This document shows, in pieces, positions 21,120 through 32,427 of a stretch of 64,000 nucleotides of DNA. The stretch's first letter is position 1. The number at the start of each line of letters is the position of its first letter. Under the pieces are notes generated by a model. That model searched no databases. It was not told the origin of the DNA and saw only the letters and a list, made by a program, of their open reading frames with translations. Both the position numbers and the translations under genes were made by a program. Origin of the DNA: Sphaerolaimus hirsutus (taxonomy: Eukaryota; Nematoda; Chromadorea; Monhysterida; Sphaerolaimidae); NCBI GenBank assembly GCA_964036195.1, contig OZ038453.1, positions 4,975,469-5,039,468 of the forward strand, written 5' to 3'.

Positions 21120-21338
21120 GGCGCCATTGGCCCTGCGCACACCAGTTTTCACACGAAGCTTCGAAAACTTCGAAAACTTTTAAATGAGCTTTAGATGTGT
21201 TTGAGTTTACCACAATGGGTTATTCTTTATCTCCTTCAACTGTAGTTGACGGCCATTTTATTGTAGGAAACTTGAATGCATTCTATGCTGATTTGTGAGT
21301 TTTCGCAATTTCGTGCGAAAACTAGTGTACGCAGGCAC
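21120..21338. mobile_element. Short MITE related to the 3-kb inverted element
   Basis: The ends CTGCGCACACCAGTTTTC and GAAAACTAGTGTACGCAG are inverted repeats. The interior TTTATCTCCTTCAACTGTAG matches sequence in the left arm of the 6450-9482 element. It may be a deletion derivative of the same family. Confidence 0.55.
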
Positions 21339-21347
21339 ATTGGCACC

Positions 21348-21750
21348 TGGGGCCAGATTTAATTCTCCCTACAGATTTGTAGGGTAGGGCGTACGCCCGA
21401 TAGATTTTTTAAAGTTCAGCCGCATCGACGCACATGCACTAAGAGCAAGGCGGTTTCTCAAATATACGAAACCATCCCTTAAGGTCGCCGATATTGCAAT
21501 ATGACGGTTATCGCTTTGATTTCGGCTCGGAAATAACTATTTCGTCATTTCTTGGCCGTCTGCCAATTCGCTTTTTTTATTTTGTCGGGCGGGTTACTCG
21601 CATAAGTCGCGCTTTTGTACGCTCGTGCATGCATTTCTTTCTTGTCGCTGCCCTCATGGTTTCGGTTGCAGACAGTGAACACTAAAAAAGTGACCACCTG
21701 ACTACACAAAAGCGCGACAAATCTGTAGGGAGAATGAAATCTGGCCCCTA
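21348..21750. mobile_element. MITE with CTGGGGCCAGATT ends
   Basis: Inverted ends GGGGCCAGATTTAATTCTCC and GGAGAATGAAATCTGGCCCC with TACAGATTTGT continuing the repeat. The 60-80-codon frames inside are on opposite strands of the same DNA and have no protein-like pattern. Confidence 0.65.
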
Positions 21751-21759
21751 GCGTCATAG

Positions 21760-22612
21760 TATTAGAAAGCTCACACTTATTACTCACACATACAAAATCA
21801 TACAGTCACATAGACATAATTGTGTTTATCAACATATATCTTTCTTTCTTTATTCTTTTGAATTTGTATTTCTAATTCAATCATTTGTATAGATTCACCC
21901 CAATAAAAAAACGTTTAGGAATTCTTAATTCCTATGTTCCTAAACTAAACACTTCAGCCTGCTGCCAATTTTTTTTGGAATTGGCAGCGTGCCAGCAGCG
22001 TTCAACACTTTATCATTGCATTATGGAATTTGGCTAGGAAATGGAGGTTGGTATAGGCACAGGCCGCAGGTTTGCGCGCATGCATGGCGAGCGGAGCGAA
22101 GCTGTACTCACCCTGCATGCTAGTAGCTGTATATGGGCATAAACCCTGCGGTAACGTCACTCAGTCTCTGGTTTGAACGTGTATTCTGCATCATACATAT
22201 TACAAACTGCGATATTTGTCGTGTACATACTCTTTACACTAAATTTGGGTGGCGGTGTTTCGAGGGGGTAAATTTGAGGTGATTTGGTATATTTTTTATT
22301 GTTGTTGAAATTTTGACACAATACACAAATGTGCATGTATTTAACCTCAACGATGAGAGAAAAAATGCAGAAATTGTTTGGCAGTTGGTTTTTAGTGTAC
22401 AGCATAACAACAGATTTTTTTGTACTGTTTGAAAATTAATGTCCCCATATGATTGCGCATTTACAGGGTGTTGCATGTCAGGTGGATAGCTTTAATCTGC
22501 TCCCAACGCGTCAATTTTGACCGAAAAGTACTCAAATCTGGTATGGTAGTAGATAAATCCCATTTAGTATGTTAAGTACACACATTCATATGTCGCGAAA
22601 AGTTTCACATTC
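21760..22612. other. No gene recognised; one CCGTATT-like end
   Basis: AT-rich sequence with a short GC patch around 22050-22120. At 22195-22295 it has the conserved inner block of the CCGTATT family followed by GGGTGGCGGTGTTTCGAGGGGG and TGATTTGGTA, a decayed right end. Confidence 0.35.
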
Positions 22613-22723
22613 TAGTGATGGAAAAGCGCAAGAAAAAATGGCGCCAGGCGCCAATGGCGCCATGGCGCGGCGCCCTTTGGTGCCCTCAAATGGCGCCAGC
22701 GCCATTGCGCCATTCCATCGCTA
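22613..22723. repeat. GGCGCC-rich MITE (TAGTGATG family, decayed)
   Basis: Starts TAGTGATGGAAAAGCGC, ends GCGCCATTCCATCGCTA, and is filled with GGCGCC words. It is a short relative of the elements at 40949 and 47483. The flanks are only roughly repeated. Confidence 0.5.
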
Positions 22724-23271
22724 ATCACATCATATGCAAAACAATGTAAGTCCACATAACCACCATCATTATCCATGGCAATATGAAAATGATTAATCAA
22801 TTTGACTTAGTTTCCTTGAAGCATGCAGCTACAAGGAAACACTGCTGATTTCTCAGCTTGAAAGTGTCTCAAAAGTAGAAAATTTTGCTGTTTGTGTTGA
22901 ACCATAAGCACAGAATGCACATTCATACATAATGGAACATGTTCAAGCACATATGAAACTGTGTTTCATGTTCAATATGAAAATCTTGTGATATGAAACT
23001 GTGTACTTAGCAGAACAAATTGGGTAAAGATTTATCAACAGACCTACCAAATTTGAGTATATTTGTAAAATTTGTGAAGTACATGCCATCTGTGTTCTGG
23101 GGGCAGTCCCATACCCTGTAAAGTGTGAGTGTGATGACAAAAAATGCAATTTTTTAGCAACTTTTGAGGGATACATATGGAATAATTTACATGTGTGAAG
23201 CCTCAATTGATCATGACTTGATCAGCCTCACTGCCTAACACAAACATCAAATTATATAATTGCCTTCCCGG

Positions 23272-24369
23272 TCACATCCGACACGCTATTTTTGATGACA
23301 CTTGTGACATCCTATCTCCAGTTCTAGGCGCGTCAGAAGCTGAAACTTGGGGAAATATTGACGCAACCCCCCTCTAGATCCGATGAATTCGGGGGGTCGC
23401 AGCGACCCCTTAGAGGGTGGTTTGGCATAAGTGCAAAAATTATATTGGCTTTTCTGGTGTCCAACGCAGGTCCGGCACCCACTGATTTCTGACCTGTGGG
23501 AGGGGTATAAATCTAAAATTTTGGGTATGTGTTACCAACACCCCTACCCTACTGTACACTATTCAATATTGTGATATTAATGTGAAAAATTAATAAAATT
23601 TTCTTTTATTCTCTAAAAAAACATGACCACCTAATAGATGGATACAATAATTCACTTTTTGGAACTTTTTTATTAGACACTTGAATAGCTGATTTATGAT
23701 ACTTTAAAGTGAAGGGTTTGATGATTAAAGTTATGTAAAGAACCACACCTCTAAAACACTTGCATTACAAAATTTACTTGGGGGGAATTTCAAAGTGTAA
23801 ATTTTGTAAATTTTTGTTCCTGCAAATGATCTCATTATGGTGTCATAAAATTCCCCCCAAGTAAATTTTGCAATGCAGGCATTTTAGAGGTATGGTTCTT
23901 TACATAACTTTAATCATCAAACTCTTCCCTTCAAAGTATCATAAACCAGCTCTTCAAGCGACCAATAAAAAAGTTCCAAAAAGTGAATTATTTGTCATCC
24001 ATCTAATGTAGGGTCATGTTTTTTAGAGAATAAAATAATATTTTATAAATTTTTCACATTAATCTTGAATAGTGTATAGTAGGGGAGGGGTGTTGGCAAC
24101 ACATCCCCAAAATTTTAGATTTATACCTCTCCCACAGCTCAGAAATCAGTGGGTGCCGGACCTGTGCGGGACACCAGAAAAGCCAATAAAATTTGGTGCA
24201 CTTATGGCGACTTACCCTGTAAGGGGTCGCCGCAACCCCCCGAATTCATGGAAAGTAGAGGGGGTTTTCGTCAATATTTCCCCCAAGTTTCAGCTTCTGA
24301 CGCGCCCTAGAACTGGAGATATGATTTCACAAGTAAAATCAAAAATAGGGTGCCGACGTGACCGGGAAT
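23272..24369. mobile_element. 1.1-kb foldback element, copy 2
   Basis: The outer ends CCTTCCCGGTCACATCCGAC and GTGCCGACGTGACCGGGAA are inverted. The whole interior is also inverted around about 23820, including GGTCCGGCACCCACTGATTT and its inverse. The outer arms match the 292-bp foldback at 12305-12596. The left and right halves differ by small indels. Confidence 0.8.
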
Positions 24370-24472
24370 ATGTATCCCACAGTTTCATATGTATCCCACA
24401 AAGATGACTGAAAAATTGCATTTTTTAAAAGGGGCTTAAAGTAAAGTGTCAAATGTAAAGTCAAATGTCAAT

Positions 24473-25885
24473 TAGGGTTGGGAATTTCAAAATTTTCAGG
24501 TTTGGGTATTGGGTATCGGGTCCTAAAAATACTGGAACCTGAAAAAAAGTTACATCATTCTTGGGGCCTTAGCAGCCATGTGCCCCAACAGGTGGAGCCA
24601 TCACAATTCAGTGATCATGCTTTTTTTAACTGCTGTCTCCATGTGTATATGCACTGAGTTATACATCTTGTGATAGATACACTACACTGTGCTGTATTTT
24701 TGTTGTTCAATCCAATACCAGATGATTTTATTACCTGATACACAACAATTCTATTACTCAATAGCCAACAATTATCTTACCCGATACCATACATTTTGAC
24801 CTGGATACCCGACACGATACCCGACCTCAATACCCAGACCCGAACCTGAAACCAGCAAAATTTTTGGAACCAATACCCGATACCCGACCCAAAATTTTTA
24901 GGACCCAATACCCGATACCCAAACCCGAAAATTTTGAAATTCCCAACCCTAATGGAGATGCGACAGTTATTCCAAAAAAATCGACTTGCTCAAGAAAAAA
25001 GCATAACCATTGAATTGAAGCATTGAAGCATATTTTTGGTGGATTCAGATTGGCTTACAGTGTTACCTCAACTTGCTTGGGTAATGACTGTCAAAGCCAT
25101 TGCACTGCGAATCTAAAATAAATAAGTTTCAATGATTCTTAGCAATGATTTCCAATTGTAGCAATTGAGCTTTACCAAAATTAATTGACTAAACCTTGAG
25201 CTGAATTGACAAAACCCACCAAAAGGTTTTAGAAGTGCTTGAAACATCTTAGTTAATGGTGGCAGTGGCATTCACAGGATCACAATAAGGTTTAACTCAG
25301 AATATCAAGTCTCATTGCCTGATTACAAAACAGTTGCAAACTCAACTGTGTGGAGTGTGGACATTCTGCAGTTGAGCAAACAACTTTTTCTAAGTTTCTC
25401 TGGCACTGTGCCTGGCAGTGCACCCAGTCAGACTGTCTACCTCACTGAACCAGTGCAACTGAACACACTCTGATGGGAAAACTGGAAAAAAGTGCACTCA
25501 GATATCTGGCAGCCATTTTGGCCAATGGAAATGCTCCTATCTGGATTGTCTCCATTTGAATCAACTCTTTCAAATGTGAATGAAAACATGCAGTACAAAA
25601 TAAAATCATATCTGAACTAATTGAAAAAAGCCAATTAGAAGTGTCTAAATTACAACCAAGCCAAACAACTGGGAGTTGTATTCACAACACTTCCAAACTG
25701 CTTGAAAGGTTGAACTGTGGGAAATTTTTGCAGGTATTTTTAGGTATTGAGTGCGGGTTTGGATATTGATGTTGAGTGTCAGGTTCGGCTAGCAGAGTCA
25801 GGTTCAGGTATCGGGTTTTGGTTCTAAAAAGTGTGCAGGTATCAGGTTGGGGTCAAGTCCAGTCGGCATGGGGTTCCCAACCCTA
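24473..25885. mobile_element. hAT-like element with TAGGGTTGGGAA ends
   Basis: The ends are TAGGGTTGGGAATTTC and GGGGTTCCCAACCCTA. Exact 8-bp duplications ATGTCAAT flank it (24465-24472 and 25886-25893). The first 480 bp form an internal hairpin rich in ACCCGATACCC words. The rest has no protein-like frame and no transposase. It is inserted in a run of TCAAATGTAAAGTCAAATG sequence that resumes after it. Confidence 0.8.
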
Positions 25886-26192
25886 ATGTCAATTGTCATG
25901 AAAGAGTCAAATGTAAAGTCAAGTGTCAATTGTGTATCCAAATCTTTTTTTTTGTATTCAAATCTTCAGTTTTGTGTCCAAATTGTGTCTTTCGACATAT
26001 GATTTGGATACACAATTAACATTTTGCTTTACATTTGACACTTTGCATGACAATTGACATTTGACTTTACATTTGACACTTTCTATTACACTTCACAAGG
26101 CTTGGGATTGCCACCAGGCATGATCAGACTCTGGAGGGGGTGCTTCAGACAACATATAGTTGGCACCAGGTCAATAATAGTCATAGGTAATT

Positions 26193-26355
26193 ACCGTAAA
26201 TTCTCTAATAATGCGACAGCTCTCCAATAATGTGATGTCTCCAATAGTGCGACACCCTTGGGCGCGTTGTGTGAGTATAATGCGACATCTCCAATAGTGT
26301 GACACCGAAGAATGTGCTGAAAACAATAGTACAACAGTCGTATTATTAAAGAATT
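26193..26355. mobile_element. Tc1/mariner-like MITE with CCGTAAATTC ends
   Basis: TA|CCGTAAATTCTCTAATAATG at the left and TTAAAGAATTTACGG|TA at the right form a 163-bp palindrome-like element flanked by TA. It contains repeats of CCAATA.TGCGACA. Confidence 0.7.
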
Positions 26356-27105
26356 TACGGTAAATGCAGCTGCGTAGGATGGAATCACTGGAGTATTTAC
26401 ATATTTACATAATAAAGTGGTAGGACATAAGTTTTTGAACAGCCTATACACTGAACGAAATGGGCCTTGCAAACAAACGTGAACCCGCGCTAACAAATGT
26501 TATTATAATACGCATATAATTTGTTCTAGAAAATACCAAATACCAAAACATCCAGGAGCAGCATAGAACGAATAACGACTTGCACTGAACATTATCAAAT
26601 TTGTCAAAGTATTGAAAAAATTTTTTTCTTTACAAAAAAAGGATTATTCATTTCTTTCTTTGATTTTAAGTTGTAAAAACAATCTTTGTATAAATGCATT
26701 TTGTTATCGTGTGGAACTTAGACTGGCACTTTGAATTTCTAATAATTGTTCCATTATATCACTTCTTATTAATTACAATAGTGACTGTGGTATTTTTATA
26801 CAACAGGTTTTGTAAAGTATTTGTTCAAGAGCATGACTTTTGTGGTTTACACATTTCAAACATTATCATCCATTTTTATTATCTTAACATGTTTTTTTCA
26901 TCAATTTATTGTTGTTGTTACTCTTTATCACACTTTGCGGCTAGATATTTAAAACTGATAAATGTTAATGGAGCAAAAAATTCATTTCAGGTGTGAAAAG
27001 TGATTCTTCACGTGATTACGTCGTTTTGATTCAAAATCATTAAAACACCGAAAAAAATGCTTTTGTAAAGTAAATCTGATATAAATTCTATAAAAAAACT
27101 TTAAA

Positions 27106-30100
27106 ATGACTTGGATTGAAACTATTTCTGCAGCCATATCATTATTTTTGCTGAGTTACTCCTCACGTTACGTTGAAAATACACCCGTTTCACAAGGAAA
27201 CGTTTTAGATGAATGCCTAAATGCACCTGGTGCCTGTCCCAGACCCTGTCAAATGCTTTGTAAAATGTCAAATGTCATGCAAAGTGTCAAAAGTCATGGA
27301 AAATTCTCTGCAAAATGACAACCGTTGCCATTTTGCAGGGCATTTTCCATGACTTTTGACACTTTGCATGACATTTGACACTTTACAGGGCATTTTACAG
27401 GGTCTGGGACTGCCCCCTGATTTTCTTAGATTTGGTCAGTGTGCCAGGAAATTTTACCACGAAAAGGCAACACTTTCCGATTTGGAATGGAATCAAATGT
27501 TGCCAAATGAAAATGAAGCGCAGGCTTATAATACTGTGAGTTGACATTTAGCTGATTTTGTTCTTATGAATTTTTCCATCATATCACATTGTTATTTTCA
27601 TAATTTCCCATTTTTCAGCTGATATTTGATGTTGTGAGAAATGGTGAATGTGATAACTCACTGCTTTCAGGGGCACATCCCAGAGTATGTAAAAAGCCCT
27701 GTAAAATGTAAAATGTCATGCAAAGCGTCAAAAGTCCATGGAAAATGCCCTGTAAAATGGCAACTCGCATTTTGCAGGGCATTTTCCATGACTTTTGGCA
27801 CTGTTTGCATGACATTTTACATTTTACAGGGCTTTTTTACAGGTTCTGGGAGTGGCACCACCATGCTCTGTTTTGAATGGGCAAATTCTATTGAGTACAT
27901 TTTTGGTTTGTTCCTCTAATAATCTGTTCATGTTCAAAATACGTAATATAAATAGTGTAGTGTCATCAAAAACATCCTAAACATCATACAAATTTCAGAC
28001 AAAACACTGTATAATTCACGAATCTCAATTAAATTCGCAAGGAAAATTCAAGCGTGCCATGCCAATTGTAGTGATCAACGTTTACAGCAGCAAAGTTGGC
28101 AAGTTGCCAGAAAATGGTGTTTACAACAGGAATATGACACATGTGTATGATGCTTCTGTTCATTCCAGGTTTGCTTGTAATATGTAGAATTGGAAGGGAT
28201 CAATTTAACATTGTAATCATTTGAATTGATACTGAATTCTTTTTGTGTAAATCTTCAGTTATTTTTTGTGCGTACTGTAAGACCTGAATAAATCCCCACT
28301 CAAAAACTGACCCTTTTTGTATAACTCCCCCCGGTTAGTTGGCTGAGGCAAAAACACCCCCTCGAAACCCCCCCCCCTCCTCTTTGAAGTGTGGGAAAAA
28401 CATCCATGTACAAAAACGTCTTACATTTACCAAAAAACCGACAAGGTAATGAATGCATTTACCTATTTAACGTGCATTTTGCTTTTTATTCTGAAGAAAT
28501 GACAAATCAGGAACGTCTGACTGACGAAATAACGACCTGGGTGCACTCCCAGTCCCTGTAAAAGATCCTGTAAAATGTCAAATGTCATGCAAAGTGTGAT
28601 AAGTCTTGGAAAATGCCCTGCAAAATGGCAACTCGGTTGTCATTTTGCAGTGCATTTTGCCTGACTTTTGACACTTTGCATGACATTTGATATTTTACAG
28701 AGCTTTTTACAGGGTCTGGGGGTGGCACCTGGGCACTTGTTCGAGGCTTTACAATAAATCAAAGTAAAAAAACCCATGACTGCAAATTTTCAGCACCACA
28801 GAAAACGCGCCATATTTCCTGCACCATTCAGCTGCGCACTATAAATCCGATGGCGCTGTGGATCTGCAGGCGTTTGCAATTTATGGTGCATCGAATTCTG
28901 ATTCGGTAGTTGTGTCTACCGTGAGAAGGGATGCAAGCATGTGGGTACATAAGTACAGAGATATTTATGTTTTTGTGTTGGCAGTGTGCCAGGATTTGTT
29001 TACGTGAGGGACCACTGTATTGTTATGAGAAATGTTCTAAGTTGTTTGACTACCACAAACAAATGAATACACACAAACCACAAATACCTTTATAAATATG
29101 CTGAAAATCGAATTTAAAGTTGCATTTCAAAAGTAGCCACTTAAATCCAAAGTCAAATATCATTATAAAATCCTTGATTCACAACCACTCAGGGACAAAC
29201 ACAGCACATGTCAGCCAAAATACTGGCCGACAGATGGAGCACACAACAACAACACATTTTATTTCTTTGCAAATTTGGTCATTTGGCAATATGCCATTGT
29301 TGCTGGCAATTGTCCAAAATGTGCCTTCATTGAGTGGCATGGAAAGGCGAAAAGTTGTAAAAATGTCACTGCCTTTGTTAGTGCTGGACTGAGCAAGGAA
29401 GGTGGCATTTATGAGAGAAATGATTTGGCTGTGAATAAGGTGTGCTGGAGGTAAAAATACACCCCCCCCCCCTCCAGTTTCTGCCATGGAGGCTTAGAGA
29501 AGATATTCCCTCAAGTGAACACTGCTTTGAATTAACCCTCCCCATTGAATTTTGTCACTATCACACTTGTGTCCATGCTGTCCTGTATGTAATGTTGGCA
29601 GATAAGGTACCAACGAAATGTTATGTAGTTTTATTTATAAGGCTATTTCAAAAGTCAATAATTGGCGTGTATGTGTTGTTTGCATGTTAATAAGGTGAAT
29701 TTTAACCAAATTAGCATGCACAAAATTTTTGCGAGATGGTTACACGCGCTGATGCGTAAACAGCCTATTTATAATGAAAAAAATAAAATATGTTCAATAC
29801 AATTTTAACTTATAGGATATAAGTGTTGGTATGTAATTGGTCCAAAAAGCACAGCATTGAGTCACCCAACTAAAATTGTTTGTTGTAATGCCAATAAAGC
29901 ATTTTCAACCAATGCTTGAAATTTGGAAATTTTACCACAATAAATTTTCATTTAAAATTTAACAGAAGCTTGTCATTTTTTTCGAACATTGCATATTCAT
30001 TCTTACAGTTGGTCAGGGCAATGAAAGAAATTTGGAAAAGGGATGGTCAGAATTACACAGGATTTACACCAGTAAATGACACGTGCATTTTGAAGGCAAC

Positions 30101-30486
30101 TAGAAATTGCTTTGGCAGAGTTGTCAATGGATATGCTTTGGATGATGTTTGTGCTGGACCAGTCAAATTGGTTTGTTTAATTTTCTACTGTTAAACACAC
30201 AAATTGCAATAAAATCTACCATAATCCATCTGAATGAAAAAAAACATTTTTATACTGAAACGGTGTTGCCACTTTTACACTTGACAATAGTTGACTCGGT
30301 CAGACGGTAATTAGATTAGTTAGTATGATTTGATGTTAAATCAATCATTATTTAAAATGCCATTGGTGTTTTTTTCAGACAGGCACTGGTTTCTTTGTTC
30401 ACGTCGAAACATCTGCAATTCTGAGGGAAACATGGCAATTCCCTAGGTGGGCAGATATTGTCAATTTGGCTTTTGAAATGAATTGA
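27106..30486 (+). CDS. Multi-exon gene for a predicted secreted glycoprotein, family not recognised
   Basis: Exons read from the sequence: about 27106-27230 (ATG and signal peptide MTWIETISAAISLFLLSYSS), 27401-27535 (or from 27430), 27619-27684, 27843-27905, 27999-28168, 28794-28940, 29193-29439, 30009-30170 and 30379-30486 (TGA). Phases agree at every junction from 27401 onward and all sites are GT-AG. The protein is about 400 residues with several N-X-T sites (NRNMT, NNNT, KNVT, QNYT) and paired cysteines (GNCPKCAF, KSCKN, DTCILK, DVCAG). The last 110 residues contain EWHGKAKSC, VSAGLS, and near the end GFFVHVETS then WADIVNLAF. This His/Glu pattern could suit a metal-dependent hydrolase, but that is a guess. 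The join of exon 1 to exon 2 is blocked by a MITE and is unresolved. Confidence 0.65.
27226..27418. mobile_element. SLM foldback MITE between exons 1 and 2 of the 27-kb gene
   Basis: A full hairpin from CCTGGTGCCTGTCCCAGACCC to GGGTCTGGGACTGCCCCCTG with the GTCATGCAAAGTGTCAAAAG interior. The acceptor TTTTACAG|GGTCTG is intact and in phase with exon 2. The donor position reads GTCAAATG instead of GTAAAAAG and is out of phase with exon 1, so this copy may simply lie in an older intron. Confidence 0.8.
27670..27857. mobile_element. SLM foldback MITE that fits an intron exactly (candidate introner)
   Basis: Left end GGGGCACATCCCAGA|GTATGTAAAAAG, right end TTTTTTACAG|GTTCTGGGAGTGGCACC. Taking GT at 27685-27686 and AG at 27841-27842 removes 158 bp. 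The upstream exon (27619-27684, 22 codons) and downstream exon (27843-27905, 21 codons) then join in phase 0 with no stop. The terminal repeats supply codons GAHPR before and VLGVAPP after the junction. The arms are inverted copies, so the intron itself is a hairpin. Confidence 0.75.
28534..28732. mobile_element. SLM foldback MITE inside an intron
   Basis: CCTGGGTGCACTCCCAGTCCC|TGTAAAAG at the left and TTTTTACAG|GGTCTGGGGGTGGCACCTGG at the right, with a full hairpin middle. It lies in the intron 28169-28793 of the 27-kb gene, 61 bp before the next exon. The CCGTATT-like C-run at 28275-28385 lies in the same intron. Confidence 0.8.
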
Positions 30487-30942
30487 TGATTTATGAATGT
30501 GATTTGAAAAACGTTTTTAAAAGGCAAATAATTTTGTGTTGTAATTTTTAATTTTTACCAAGACCCCAATCCCGATCACAATCCTGATTTTGAAAATTCG
30601 AAGAAAAGAAAGCTTTATAAAATGAATGGTCAGTATCAGTCCCATTTGAATGCCACTACACCCATACCACTACATAAACATCTAGAAAATAGAAATAGTG
30701 TTACAGTCCAGCTCAAAAGATTTCTATGATTGTGGACGCAGAAAAATTAAAGATAAAGCTATAGATATCGGAACGCACAGAGAAAAACACCCACATTTTT
30801 ACCCACTTAAAACACTTTTACCCCCCCCCCCCCTCCAAATAATATCAACTACTACATAAGTCTGCAAGCCAATTAAATTCACGAAGCGTCAGTAAAAATT
30901 ACATAAACCCAGCCAAGTATAAGCATAATACAATACAATAAC

Positions 30943-31587
30943 TGAGGCGTCTACTTCTAAAAGTCGACAAGTGCAAAATATGAAATTTTCGAGTTAGGCC
31001 CGGAAAAGTCATATGGGGCCACTTTCGCACATTTTTTATTATTTTCTATATATTTTTTGACCTCTCATGCCCATATGACAAAGTGCCAAATTTGACATTT
31101 TTTGGGAACAATGCAAAAAATTGTGCAAGAAGTGGACAAGTCCACTTAGTTTCAGGCTAAAAGTCAACAAGTCCACCCTTTGTCTTCGTTTTTGTTGGGA
31201 AAAAAACAGCAAGAAATGTGATAAGCCCATCATGGACAGCTACTTCTAAAAGTCGACAAGTCCATAAATAGCCCATAAGGCAGGCGCAACGCCAGCGGGA
31301 ACAAAAATGTTCTTGAGTGCAGGAAGTCGACAAGTTCATTTCCCTCCCAAAAACAGTTTTGCTCTGACCAAATGGAAATTTATGGACACCCCATTTTTCA
31401 CACAAAAGGTTGAGAGCAGGGGCTAAAAATTTGGCACTTTATTGTCAACATATGGAACTTAATGGAAAGCATGAGAGAGCCAAATTGGACACGCACCACG
31501 GGCCTGGAATTGGATCAGAAGCTTAAAATGCGATTTACTCAAAAGCACATTTTGTGGACTTGTCGACTTTTAAAATTAAAGGCCTCA
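30943..31587. mobile_element. MITE with AAAAGTCGACAAGT ends
   Basis: GAGGCGTCTACTTCTAAAAG then TCGACAAGTGC at the left is the inverse of ACTTGTCGACTTTTAAAATT...GGCCTC at the right. The interior repeats the AAGTCGACAAGTCCA word at 31234 and 31326. A partial relative lies at 34790-34970. No transposase. Confidence 0.65.
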
Positions 31588-31990
31588 ATTGTCTGGCCAC
31601 AAAATGCATGATTGCTTTTAGTATAATCATGCATAATTTTGTTCAAATATTATGACTGGTTGATTGATTGCCCCCAAACAGGTAATAAACGCTCAATGGT
31701 GGGTAAGTTTTAAAAAATTTTTTCTGTGTTTTGAGTCTTCATCAAAGATGAATTGTTTGCAATTTGCATTGGCATTTGCAAAAACGTGCAGTCACACTGT
31801 TTGTATTTATGAAAACGTTTTCAGCGAAAGCGTTTTCAGTGAAATCTCAAGCTACCTATTTTTGTAAAAAAGAAACTCCATGCAAAAACAATGGTGATCA
31901 AGACAGCAACTTGTTTCATGCATATTATAATAAAACTAAAGAAAACTCAAACTGTCAACCGTGTGCTCCCTTTATGGTTGCTTGACAATT
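31588..31990 (+). other. Region with two overlapping short frames, coding status unclear
   Basis: A 73-codon frame ends in a Cys-rich peptide (FCKKETPCKNNGDQDSN... QPCAPFMVA) at 31985 and looks more protein-like than most frames here. A second frame overlaps it. Acceptor-like GAAAACGTTTTCAG lies upstream, but the phase does not match the end of the 27-kb gene, which already has its own stop at 30484. Confidence 0.25.
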
Positions 31991-31996
31991 TATTTT

Positions 31997-32427
31997 ACCG
32001 TATTTCCTCGAAATACCCCCCGGGGGGTGATTGTTTCATAGTGGTCCCGAGAGGAGGGGGGGGGGGGTTAAACGAGGGGGGGGGGGTATTTCGAGGGGGG
32101 GGGTTTATTATTTCACAAGAAATTTTTTTTAAATCCCAGTACGAAATTGTCGTCTGAAACGTACGCAGACGTCGAAAAATACAACAAAAACCGCCATTTA
32201 TAAGGTTATGTAGACTAATATTAGTACGTAGATGGTATAAACACTGTTCTAACGTGATTCCGACATTGTTTTAACGTGTGTTCTGCACTACGCAGAACAC
32301 AAACTGCAGTATTTGTCATGTACGTTCTCTTTACACTCAATCTGGGGGGGGGGTATTTCGAGGGGGGGGGGGGGGATTGTTTCATAGTGGTCTCGAGAGG
32401 GGGGGGGTATTTCGAGGAAATACGGTA
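31997..32427. mobile_element. CCGTATT poly-C/G MITE, near complete
   Basis: TA|CCGTATTTCCTCGAAATACC at the left and TATTTCGAGGAAATACGG|TA at the right. The long G-runs separated by TATTTCGAGG and TTAAACGAGG are a tandem minisatellite inside each end. The conserved middle (GTCATGTACGTTCTCTTTACACT) is present. Confidence 0.8.
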
